Made by a program: the position numbers and the translations under genes. The notes under the pieces are model-generated. The model saw nothing but the letters and a program-made list of their open reading frames with translations, had not been told where the DNA came from and searched no databases. From Acidobacteriota bacterium (lineage in GTDB: Bacteria; Acidobacteriota; Blastocatellia; Pyrinomonadales; Pyrinomonadaceae): a stretch of 64,000 nt of DNA. Shown here piece by piece: positions 1-7,075 of the stretch (position 1 is the stretch's first letter; every line of letters starts with the position of its first letter). The DNA is taken from positions 27,212 to 91,211 of the forward strand of contig JAFDVJ010000022.1 of assembly GCA_018269075.1 (NCBI GenBank), read 5' to 3'.

Positions 1-299
1 ACACCGGCATCGGCGGGCGCGTCGCCGAAGCGGTCGGCCTGAAACTGAAAGAGCTCGCGAAAACGCAGCAGGTTTTGTGCGTCACGCACCAGCCGCAGGT
101 CGCGTCGCTCGCCGATCATCATTACGTCGTCCGCAAGGAATCGGTCAAAAACCGCACCGAAGTGCGCGTCCGCGAGCTCGACGACGCCGAGCAGGTCGAG
201 GAGATCGCGCGGATGCTCGCCGGCGAGAAGATCACCGAAACCGCCCGCCAGCACGCGCGGGAAATGCTCGGGAAAACAGTCTTGAGTCTTGAGTCCTGA
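1..299 (+). CDS. recN: DNA repair ATPase RecN, C-terminal fragment
   Basis: The gene is cut by the window start, leaving 98 codons in frame from base 3. The visible part contains GIGGRVAEAVG followed by VLCVTHQPQVASLADHHYVV, the C-terminal ABC-ATPase segment (Walker B to H-loop region, THQPQVA) typical of RecN. RecN is an SMC-like protein acting in recombinational repair of double-strand breaks in the cytoplasm. The last residues (TVLSLES) and the TGA stop are encoded by the first units of the GAGTCTTGAGTC-type repeat that follows, so the natural C-terminus has been replaced or extended by repeat DNA. The family call is firm; the function is known from the family only. Confidence 0.85.
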   Translation, partial: TGIGGRVAEAVGLKLKELAKTQQVLCVTHQPQVASLADHHYVVRKESVKNRTEVRVRELDDAEQVEEIARMLAGEKITETARQHAREMLGKTVLSLES

Positions 300-412
300 G
301 TCTTAAGTCTTGAGTCTCAAGTCGGAAGTAAATCGGCTGAAGACTCGCGGCGCCGGTCGAACCGACTCAAAATTCAGGACTTAAGACTCAGGACTCAGGA
401 CTCAAGACTATT
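281..412. repeat. Inverted tandem-repeat cluster, GACTCAAGAC family
   Basis: Units of about 10 bp (CTTGAGTC/CCTGAGTC) run from 281 to about 330. After a unique core of roughly 35 bp the same units return inverted (GACTTAAGACTCAGGACTC) up to 410. The left arm forms the end of recN and the right arm stops four bases before the asparaginase start codon. The RNA could fold into a long imperfect hairpin. Confidence 0.85.
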
Positions 413-414
413 TT

Positions 415-1449
415 ATGCAGGCAGAAATACTGGCAAGGGTGATTCGCGGCGAGACCGGCGAATCGATTCATCGGGGGCATCTTTTGATCGTCGACGGCGC
501 GGGCCGCGAGCTCGTCGATATCGGCGACGCCGAAACGCTCGCGTTTATCCGCTCGTCGGCCAAACCGTTTCAGATCATTCCTTTTCTGACGAGCGGCGGC
601 GCGGAACGCTTCGGGTTTCTCGAATCCGAGATCGCGCTCGCCTGCGCGTCGCATTCGGGCGAGCGGATCCACACCGTGCTCGCCGAAAAAATGCTCAAAA
701 AGATCGGGCTCGCCGAAAGCGATCTTCACTGCGGCGCGCATCGGCCGTTCAACGAGGCGCGCGCCGAGGAGATGATCCGCGCGGACGAAAAGCCGACGCA
801 GCTGCACAACAACTGCTCGGGCAAACACGCCGCGATGCTCGCCCACGCGCTCGCGACCGGCGCGGATTTAACAACCTACGAGCTCCTCGAAAATCCGATC
901 CAGCAAAAGATTCTCGAAACGGTCGCGGATTTCACCGAAACGCCGAAAGACGCGATCCCGACGGCGATCGACGGCTGCTCGGCGCCGAATTTCGCGCTCT
1001 CGGTGCGGGCGATGGCGCGCGGGTTCGTCAAGCTCGTCTTCCCGCCGGCCTCGTTCGACGACGAGCTCCGCGAGGCCTGCCGGCGCGTCGTCACGGCGAT
1101 GATGAACTACCCGGAGCTGGTCGGCGGCACCGAACGCCTCGACACGCTGCTGATGCAGGCCGCGCGCGGCCGTCTGGTCTCGAAGATCGGCGCCGAAGGC
1201 GTCTGGCTGGCCGGCGTACTGCCGTCGCCCGAATATAAAAAAGGGCTCGGCATCGCGCTCAAGATCGAGGACGGCGACGACCAGCGCGCGCGCGCCGTCG
1301 TCGCGATCGAAGTCCTCCGCCGGCTCGGAATATTCGCCCCGCAGACGCTGGCGAATTACTCGCCGCTGCCGGTCAGAAACCGCCGCGGCGAACCGGTCGG
1401 CCGCGTCGAAGCCGCCTTCGAGCTAAAAATCGAAGCGCCGCCGGCCTGA
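415..1449 (+). CDS. L-asparaginase II (Rhizobium AnsA/ReAII-type)
   Basis: A 344-residue protein of the asparaginase_II family, which hydrolyses L-asparagine to aspartate and ammonia and is unrelated to the E. coli AnsA/AnsB fold. Family hallmarks are visible: SSAKPF near residue 47 (the Ser-x-x-Lys pair), CASHSGE near 77, NNCSGKHAAM near 136 and DGCSAPNF near 186. No signal peptide is seen, so it should be cytoplasmic. The ATG at 415 follows the repeat cluster by four bases; the only AGGA is about 14 bases upstream, so the ribosome-binding site is poor. A strong hairpin downstream probably ends the transcript. Confidence 0.85.
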   Translation: MQAEILARVIRGETGESIHRGHLLIVDGAGRELVDIGDAETLAFIRSSAKPFQIIPFLTSGGAERFGFLESEIALACASHSGERIHTVLAEKMLKKIGLAESDLHCGAHRPFNEARAEEMIRADEKPTQLHNNCSGKHAAMLAHALATGADLTTYELLENPIQQKILETVADFTETPKDAIPTAIDGCSAPNFALSVRAMARGFVKLVFPPASFDDELREACRRVVTAMMNYPELVGGTERLDTLLMQAARGRLVSKIGAEGVWLAGVLPSPEYKKGLGIALKIEDGDDQRARAVVAIEVLRRLGIFAPQTLANYSPLPVRNRRGEPVGRVEAAFELKIEAPPA

Positions 1450-1565
1450 CGGCGATTTTTTTTCGCGCTTCTGTCAGCGACCATACAAACCACGCCGTCG
1501 AAAGGGCTTATCATTCATTTGATTTGAACATTTAAGAGCCGTTCAAATTAGTGTTGGATAGAGGA

Positions 1566-1605
1566 GAGAGCGAAGGGCCGTCGGAAACGAAGGCCCTTCG
1601 CTCTT
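1566..1605 (+). terminator. Hairpin terminator after the asparaginase gene
   Basis: GAGCGAAGGGCC at 1568-1579 pairs perfectly with GGCCCTTCGCTC at 1592-1603, extended by an A-T and a G-T pair, around a 12-nt loop. Only a weak T-rich tail follows. Confidence 0.6.
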
Positions 1606-1664
1606 CGCTTTATACGGCCCAATCCTTCGCCGGCGGATGCGCGGCGGCGGCCGATGCGTGTAGA

Positions 1665-2210
1665 ATGAATAAAAACATTATGGACGAACCGACACCCCAG
1701 GAAAATTACCCGCCGAAGCTGCGGACGACCGCCGACGGAAGTCTCGACACGGGCGCGCTCGCCGATCTGCTCGAATGGTTTCTCAATTACGACCAGCGCG
1801 TCGCGCTCGTCCGGCACCCGCACGTCGAGGAGCTTTTTCAATGGAAGCAGGCCGCCGACGCGGCCGACGGCATCGACGTCTACCCGTTCGAAAACGCCGA
1901 GGCGCGTTTCGCGATCGGCGTCTTTCAGGCGCTGGGCGAAAACGACACCGAGGAAAAGCTCCGGCAGTGGATCACCGAGATCCTGCAGGCGCTCGGCGAA
2001 TCGAAACAGAACAACGAGGACATCGCCGCGAGCTACAAGCTGAACCAGAGCGAATCGCACGTCGCCGGGGCCGAAAAAATTCCGAATAACATCGAGCGCA
2101 GAATCTACCTGACGAGCTGCTGGATCGAATCGCTGACGACGGCCGAGGTCAGATTTCTGGGCTGGGTCTACCAGGAGCTTTACGGCAGGCCGTTTCAGCC
2201 CGCCGGCTAG
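1665..2210 (+). CDS. Hypothetical acidic protein, 181 aa
   Basis: No family recognised. The frame is open from 1551, but that upstream part contains the terminator hairpin, so I take the ATG at 1665; an ATG at 1680 is also possible. The protein is soluble, acidic and probably helical, with no signal peptide or membrane segment. A tract of repeated A-L-G-E and Q-rich helix (about 100-135) precedes a conserved-looking C-terminus rich in Trp and Tyr (CWIESLTTAEVRFLGWVYQE). It converges on the WG-repeat gene with 21 bp between stop codons. Codon use looks native. Function unknown. Confidence 0.6.
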   Translation: MNKNIMDEPTPQENYPPKLRTTADGSLDTGALADLLEWFLNYDQRVALVRHPHVEELFQWKQAADAADGIDVYPFENAEARFAIGVFQALGENDTEEKLRQWITEILQALGESKQNNEDIAASYKLNQSESHVAGAEKIPNNIERRIYLTSCWIESLTTAEVRFLGWVYQELYGRPFQPAG

Positions 2211-2231
2211 AATCCGCGCCGGCGGCCGGCC

Positions 2232-3488
2232 TCAGTCATCGTCGGAAGAGACCTCGTAAGTAAAGATTTTTCGGCCATCGACGTCGATATACGCGAATTT
2301 GCCGTTCATATAATAATCGTCTTTCGGCCGTTTCGGATCGATCAGCCGGACGTGCGCGACGCCCTTGAAAAACGGGCTCGCGGCGGCGAATTTTCCGGGA
2401 AAGGCCGGCGCGCCTCTGGGGTCGATGTAATAATATGCTTCATCGTCGCCCCCGCCGCCTCGCGCCTCTTCGACGACCGCCCGGCCGTCGTGAAAATCTC
2501 CGGCGGCGGCGAAACGCGGAGCGATCGCAAAGTTGCCGGTTTTATCGATATATCCCCAAAAATCTCCTTTTTTGACGGACGCCAGCCCTTCGGAAAACCG
2601 CGGCGGAACGTCGAGCATTCCCGTCCTGTCGAACCGCGGCGCGATCGCCATTTTCCCTTTTCGATCGATAAAGCCCCATTTTCCATCCTTCTCGACGGCG
2701 GCCAGACCTTCCGAAAAGCTGCCGACGCGGTCGAATCTTTCGTCCGTCAGAAACGCGCCGCTCTTGTCGACGAAGGTAAACCGGCACGCCGGCGCCTGCT
2801 TTTCTCCGCCGGTTCCGCCGACGATCCGGCCGTTGAAAAGATCGCACGGCTCCCGGTCGCCGACGTACAGACACGGCCCGTCGACGACGACCCGCGCAAA
2901 GCCTTCGCTGAAATCGTCGCCCCTGAGAAACCGCGGCTCGATGACGAACTCGCCGGTCCGGTCGATGTAGCCGTAGCGTTCCCCGACCTCGATCATCGCC
3001 AGACCGTCGGAAAAAGAATACACCGAATTCTGCAAAGACCATTCGAACCGCGGGCTGATCACGAATTTCCCGGTCTTGTCGATATAGCCCCAACGGCCGT
3101 TGTCTTCGGCCACGGCCGCCGCGAGGCCTTCGGAAAATTCCCAGTTGCGGTAATAGCCGGTCCTGAGCGCGACCCGCCCCGTCCGGTCGATGTAGGGGCC
3201 GTCGCCGACGCCGGTCAGGAGCAGGCCGTCGAAAAATTCGTCGCCGCTGTTGCCGTAATAACGAAGCGTCGGCGCGACGACGATTTTGCCCGTGCCGTCG
3301 ATATAACCGGCTTTTCCGTTCCTGATAAAACGATACAGCGGGTCGGCGTTTCGGCTGCGCACCTGCCAGATCGGATAATCCGCTTCGCACGCGCGCGCCG
3401 GAAACGAGGACAAAAAAACGGCGGTCGTCAGAAAAACGACGACCGCCGCCGATATCTTAAATTCGGAAAGGTTCTGAGGTTTTTTCAT
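2232..3488 (-). CDS. Secreted WG-repeat protein, 418 aa
   Basis: The protein starts with a signal peptide (hydrophobic AAVVVFLTTAVFLSS, cleavage probably after PARA). About eight WG/KWGF repeats follow, recognisable as GYIDKTGKFVISPRF, YGYIDRTGEFVIEPRF, WGFIDRKGKMAIAPRF and WGYIDKTGNFAIAPRF. WG repeats form beta-rich, presumably binding domains of unsettled function; this one should act outside the cytoplasmic membrane. The open frame runs further upstream, but the ATG at 3488 has an AGAGG site and follows the peptidase stop codon by 14 bp, so the two genes form an operon. The middle repeat region holds a Cys-rich insertion (GPCLYVGDREPCDLF). Confidence 0.8.
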   Translation of the reverse strand: MKKPQNLSEFKISAAVVVFLTTAVFLSSFPARACEADYPIWQVRSRNADPLYRFIRNGKAGYIDGTGKIVVAPTLRYYGNSGDEFFDGLLLTGVGDGPYIDRTGRVALRTGYYRNWEFSEGLAAAVAEDNGRWGYIDKTGKFVISPRFEWSLQNSVYSFSDGLAMIEVGERYGYIDRTGEFVIEPRFLRGDDFSEGFARVVVDGPCLYVGDREPCDLFNGRIVGGTGGEKQAPACRFTFVDKSGAFLTDERFDRVGSFSEGLAAVEKDGKWGFIDRKGKMAIAPRFDRTGMLDVPPRFSEGLASVKKGDFWGYIDKTGNFAIAPRFAAAGDFHDGRAVVEEARGGGGDDEAYYYIDPRGAPAFPGKFAAASPFFKGVAHVRLIDPKRPKDDYYMNGKFAYIDVDGRKIFTYEVSSDDD

Positions 3489-3502
3489 AACCTCTTGATG
3501 CC

Positions 3503-4336
3503 TTACCGGCCGAAAGTGTTGCACTGGCGCATATCGCCGGATTTGAGGCCCTGCGCGAACCAGTTGACGCGGTCGCGCGACGAGCCGTGCGTGAAGGAAT
3601 CCGGGACGACGTAGCCCTGCGATCGTTTCTGGATCGTGTCGTCGCCGACCGACGCGGCGGCGCGGAGCGCTTCCTCGTAATCGCCCGCTTCGACGAGGCC
3701 CTGCTTGTTGGCGTAATAGGCCCAGACGCCGGCGTAGCAGTCGGCCTGCAGCTCGAGCGCGACCGAGAGACGATTGTCGTTGCCGGCGGCGTCGACCTTC
3801 GACATCGTGCCGAGCAGATTCTGGACGTGATGGCCGACTTCGTGCGCGATCACGTAGGCCTGCGCGAAATCGCCGGGCGCGCGGAATTCGTCTTTGAGCT
3901 CGCTGAAAAAGGCGAAATCGAGATAGAGCTTCTGGTCGCCCGGACAGTAAAACGGTCCGGTCGCCGAGGTCGAATAACCGCAGGCGGTGTCGACCCGATC
4001 CGTAAAAAGAACGAGCTTCGGATTCGTGTACCTGCGTTTCGCCTGCTCCGGCAGGATCTTGCCCCAGACGTCCTCGGTGCTGCCGAGCACCGACGCGGCG
4101 AATTTTTTCTGGTCGTCGTTCGACTGCGGGTTTTGCCGGCGCGACTGGGGCTGCTGGACCTGTGTCGTGTCGGGCGTGTCGTCGAGCAACTGCCGCGGAT
4201 CGACGCCGCACAAAAGCGCCGCGATGATCACCACGATCATCCCCAGACCGCCGCCGCCGAGCGCGATCGTCCGCCCGCCGAAACCGCCGCCGTCCCGTAA
4301 ATCCTCGATATTGTCGCTTTCTCTGCCTCTTAACAT
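3503..4336 (-). CDS. Neutral zinc metallopeptidase, YpfJ family
   Basis: A 277-residue membrane-anchored peptidase. A Gly-rich N-terminus leads to one transmembrane segment (about 30-44). The catalytic part has HEVGHH at 165-170 (two zinc His and the catalytic Glu), ELQADCYAGVWA near 195-206 supplying a further Glu, and a Cys pair at 119 and 131 (ACGYS, FYCPGD) that is usual in this family (Pfam Zn_peptidase). The active domain is expected in the periplasm. It is the first gene of an operon with the WG-repeat protein, which suggests that both act on or at the cell envelope; the substrate is unknown. Confidence 0.85.
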   Translation of the reverse strand: MLRGRESDNIEDLRDGGGFGGRTIALGGGGLGMIVVIIAALLCGVDPRQLLDDTPDTTQVQQPQSRRQNPQSNDDQKKFAASVLGSTEDVWGKILPEQAKRRYTNPKLVLFTDRVDTACGYSTSATGPFYCPGDQKLYLDFAFFSELKDEFRAPGDFAQAYVIAHEVGHHVQNLLGTMSKVDAAGNDNRLSVALELQADCYAGVWAYYANKQGLVEAGDYEEALRAAASVGDDTIQKRSQGYVVPDSFTHGSSRDRVNWFAQGLKSGDMRQCNTFGR

Positions 4337-4438
4337 TTTGCGTTATCCTCTCGCTAAAAGCTTTTCCAAAATTTTAGCATTTTGTCGATGAAGACGTAAG
4401 CCGGTATGATTAAACAGCTGATGGGAGCGCGGTTGTCG

Positions 4439-4509
4439 AATTTTGACCTTTGATTTTTGATTTTTGATCTTTGATCCCGCGTTTTCGAAGTTCAAAGACC
4501 AAAGACCCA
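4439..4509. repeat. Inverted tandem repeat, TTTGATTTTTGATC family
   Basis: Units TTTGATTTTTGATC and TTTGATC are followed, after a short core, by inverted CAAAGACCAAAGACC. It fills the space between the divergent peptidase and hydrolase genes and ends eight bases before the hydrolase ATG. Confidence 0.75.
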
Positions 4510-4516
4510 ACAAAAT

Positions 4517-5383
4517 ATGAACCTTAACGAGTGGAAAGCGAGCGGCGAATATTTCGACTGTGACGGGCGGCCGATTTTTTATCATCTGACCGAACACGCG
4601 CCGGAAGTGCTTTTATGCCTGCACGGCTTTCCGGCCTCGTCGTTCGACTATCACAAGATCTGGGACGCGCTCGCGCGGGAATTCGCGGTCTTGAGCTTCG
4701 ATCTCGTCGGCTACGGCTTTTCGGCGAAACCGCCCGATTTTGGCTACACGACCTTCGACCAGACGGACGTTCTCGAAAAACTGCTCGCGCATCTCGGCGT
4801 CCGGCGCGTCCATATCCTCGCGCAGGACTACGGCAACACGATCACGCAGGAGCTGCTCGCGCGGGCCGCCGAAAATCGTCTGCAGTTCTCGATCGAGACG
4901 ATCTGTATGCTCAACGGCGCGCTCTTTCCCGAAACGCACCGGCCGATCCTCGCCCAGAAAATCCTCATCAGCCCGCTCGGCTTTCTGTTCGCCAAACTCT
5001 TGACCGACAACCGCTTCAAGCGGAGCCTCGCGACGGTTTTCGGCCCGCAGACGCAGCCGTCGGCGGCCGAGCTCGACGATTTCGTGCGGCTGTTCAGGTT
5101 CAACGACGGGAAACGCGTCGCGCATCGGCTGATCCGGTATATGACCGAGCGGGCCGTTTATCGCGCGCGCTGGGTCGGCGCGCTGCAGTCGATCCGGCAG
5201 CCGTTCCGGATGATCAACGGCTCGGCCGACTGCGTTTCCGGGCGGCATCTCGTCGCACGATTCCGCGAAGTCGTCCCGCAGCTGACGGACATCGTCGAGC
5301 TCCCGGAAATCGGTCATTTTCCGCACCTCGAAGCGCCGGCCGTCGTCCTCGAAAAATTTTTCGAATTTCAAAGAAGCCGATAA
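4517..5383 (+). CDS. Alpha/beta hydrolase, haloalkane dehalogenase/epoxide hydrolase-like
   Basis: A 288-residue cytoplasmic alpha/beta-hydrolase. HGFP (36-39) forms the oxyanion-hole region. The nucleophile elbow reads AQDYGN, with Asp104 in place of Ser. The acid is Asp238 (NGSADCVS) and the base His267 (EIGHFPHLEAP). An Asp nucleophile places it with haloalkane dehalogenases and epoxide hydrolases rather than esterases, but the usual QDWGG is changed to QDYGN, so the substrate cannot be named. The ATG at 4517 has no clear ribosome-binding site; the repeat occupies the leader. It stands alone, followed by the HU gene with its own promoter. Confidence 0.8.
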   Translation: MNLNEWKASGEYFDCDGRPIFYHLTEHAPEVLLCLHGFPASSFDYHKIWDALAREFAVLSFDLVGYGFSAKPPDFGYTTFDQTDVLEKLLAHLGVRRVHILAQDYGNTITQELLARAAENRLQFSIETICMLNGALFPETHRPILAQKILISPLGFLFAKLLTDNRFKRSLATVFGPQTQPSAAELDDFVRLFRFNDGKRVAHRLIRYMTERAVYRARWVGALQSIRQPFRMINGSADCVSGRHLVARFREVVPQLTDIVELPEIGHFPHLEAPAVVLEKFFEFQRSR

Positions 5384-5483
5384 ATCTTTATCTTTTCGTA
5401 AGTTTTTGCGGCGGCGCGCCCGAAAACCGTTTGTAACATCCGATTTTTATTGGATTTAGCATCGCAAAACGACGAAAAAAACC

Positions 5484-5513
5484 TTGACAGATGCGGCTTT
5501 ACGTCTTTATCAT
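5484..5513 (+). promoter_or_regulatory. Sigma70-type promoter of the HU gene
   Basis: A perfect -35 box TTGACA (5484-5489) and -10 box TATCAT (5508-5513) with an 18-bp spacer lie 55 bp before the start codon. The ffh promoter uses the same two hexamers. Confidence 0.7.
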
Positions 5514-5567
5514 CAAAAGAAGCCAATAAACTATGTTCTTTCAATATTTCCAAGGGAGGAGAAGAAG

Positions 5568-5846
5568 ATGATCAAACTTGATATCGTTAATCGTGTCGCT
5601 GACAAGACCGGCGTTCCGAAACAGAAAGCCGAGCAGGTCGTCGATTCGTTGTTCAACGCTATGAAGGACGCATTGGCAAAGGGGAAACGTATTGAATTGA
5701 GAGGATTCGGCGTTTTCGTGGTGAAAGCACGAAAACGGGGCGTCGGCCGCAACCCGCGCACCGGTAAGGAAGTGCCGATTCCTTCGGGTAAAACCATCCG
5801 TTTCAAACCGGGAAAGGATTTACAGGCTAAGGCAGTAAAGAATTAG
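5568..5846 (+). CDS. hup: HU/IHF family DNA-binding protein, 92 aa
   Basis: A complete histone-like protein of normal length. It carries the dimer helices (MIKLDIVNRVADKTGVPKQK), the GFGVFVV beta strand, the DNA-clasp arm signature GRNPRTGKEVPIPSG with its Pro wedge, and the RFKPGKDL ending. It bends and compacts DNA in the nucleoid. The frame extends upstream, but the ATG at 5568 is preceded by GGGAGGAGAAG, one of the strongest ribosome-binding sites in the window, and by a consensus promoter, consistent with high expression. Its codons are more AT-rich than those of its neighbours, which is common for highly expressed genes. HU versus IHF subunit cannot be decided. Confidence 0.93.
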   Translation: MIKLDIVNRVADKTGVPKQKAEQVVDSLFNAMKDALAKGKRIELRGFGVFVVKARKRGVGRNPRTGKEVPIPSGKTIRFKPGKDLQAKAVKN

Positions 5847-5879
5847 ATTTAATTTAATAGTCACCCCTTTTTCATTGTG

Positions 5880-5926
5880 AATCGTAAATCGCAGAATGTT
5901 AGAATTAAATTTTGCGATTTACGATT
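5880..5926 (+). terminator. Inverted repeat after HU (terminator or dispersed repeat)
   Basis: AATCGTAAATCGCA (5880-5893) pairs perfectly with TGCGATTTACGATT (5913-5926) over a 19-nt loop and is followed by TTTCATTTT. It probably ends the HU transcript. Its form, short units repeated in inverted order, also fits the dispersed repeats of this genome. Confidence 0.6.
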
Positions 5927-5943
5927 TTTCATTTTAACCCCGA

Positions 5944-6984
5944 ATGTCCGATTTAAATTCGACCGCCAACCAGTTTTTCAGCCGCCGCGAGGCGATGCGT
6001 CCGACCTTTAGGACGTGGCTTAAACATCTTTCCTTACTCCTTTTGACGTTCTGCACCGTGACGCTCGCCGGACTGCTGCCGCCGTTCGGGCTGATCGGCG
6101 ACATCTTCCCGAACATCGACCCGCAGACCTGGACCGACACCTTTTACGCGCTGCTCTCGCTGCCCGGCGCGTATCTGCACGAGCTCTACCGGGCGGCGCA
6201 CCTGTTTCTGACCGATTGGACGTATTTCAGGCACGGACTGAGCTTTTCGCTCTCGCTGCTGTTTATCCTGACCTCGCACGAGATGGGCCATTACGTCGCC
6301 TGCCGGCTTTACGGCGTCGACGCGACGCTGCCGTTTTTTATCCCGACGCCGCCGATGCTCGGCCCGGCCGGCACGTTCGGCGCGTTTATCAAGATCGTCT
6401 CGCCGCTGCCGTCGCGCCGCGCGACGTTCGACATCGGCGTCGCCGGCCCGATCGCCGGCTTCGTCGCGCTGATCCCGGTCGCGATCGTCGCGTTTCTGAC
6501 GTTTCAGCAGACGGCCGCGATCCCGGCCGCGCAGGCGGCCGACGGCGGCCAGATCGTCTTTTCCGACCCGCTGCTGTTTCATTTTCTGGCGTTCGTCTTT
6601 AGGATCAATCTCGAAATTCCGATGCTGCCGAACCCGTTTTACGCGGCCGCCTGGCTCGGGGTGCTCGTGACGAGCCTCAACCTGATCCCGTCGGGTCAGC
6701 TCGACGGCGGCCACGCGATGTTCGCGGTCTTCGGCGAGCGCATCCATTACTGGACGGGCCGCGTCGCCTTTGTCGCGATGATCCTTTTGTCGGTCGCCGG
6801 GCTGTATTTTTTCAACAGCCCGAGCGGGATCCTGTTCGCCGTCCTGCTCGGCGTGATGATGCGGATCCGCCATCCCGAGCCGCTCGACGACACGCCGCTC
6901 GATTTCAAGCGCAAAGCGGTCGCCGTGCTGACGCTGCTGATCTTCGCGCTCTGTTTTATGCCGTTTCCGATCCAGATCCGGTAG
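5944..6984 (+). CDS. Site-2 protease family (M50) membrane metallopeptidase
   Basis: A 346-residue polytopic membrane protein. The zinc motif HEMGHY is at 112-117 inside a hydrophobic segment, and the third-ligand motif NLIPSGQLDGGH is at 246-257, both diagnostic for M50 intramembrane proteases. Between them PPMLGPAGTFGAFIKI and GVAGPIAGF match the conserved substrate loop of the plant EGY/cyanobacterial-like branch of S2P. At least six transmembrane stretches are visible and there is no PDZ domain. Such enzymes cut membrane-bound substrates such as anti-sigma factors. No sigma or anti-sigma gene is adjacent, so the target is unknown. No strong ribosome-binding site precedes the ATG. Confidence 0.85.
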   Translation: MSDLNSTANQFFSRREAMRPTFRTWLKHLSLLLLTFCTVTLAGLLPPFGLIGDIFPNIDPQTWTDTFYALLSLPGAYLHELYRAAHLFLTDWTYFRHGLSFSLSLLFILTSHEMGHYVACRLYGVDATLPFFIPTPPMLGPAGTFGAFIKIVSPLPSRRATFDIGVAGPIAGFVALIPVAIVAFLTFQQTAAIPAAQAADGGQIVFSDPLLFHFLAFVFRINLEIPMLPNPFYAAAWLGVLVTSLNLIPSGQLDGGHAMFAVFGERIHYWTGRVAFVAMILLSVAGLYFFNSPSGILFAVLLGVMMRIRHPEPLDDTPLDFKRKAVAVLTLLIFALCFMPFPIQIR

Positions 6985-7075
6985 CGGCCGGCGAAAGAGC
7001 CCGAAACAAAACCGTTTTTTTTAACGTAACTATTGTCGCTATTCTTTTTAAGACAACATTATCGAGGAGAAAATT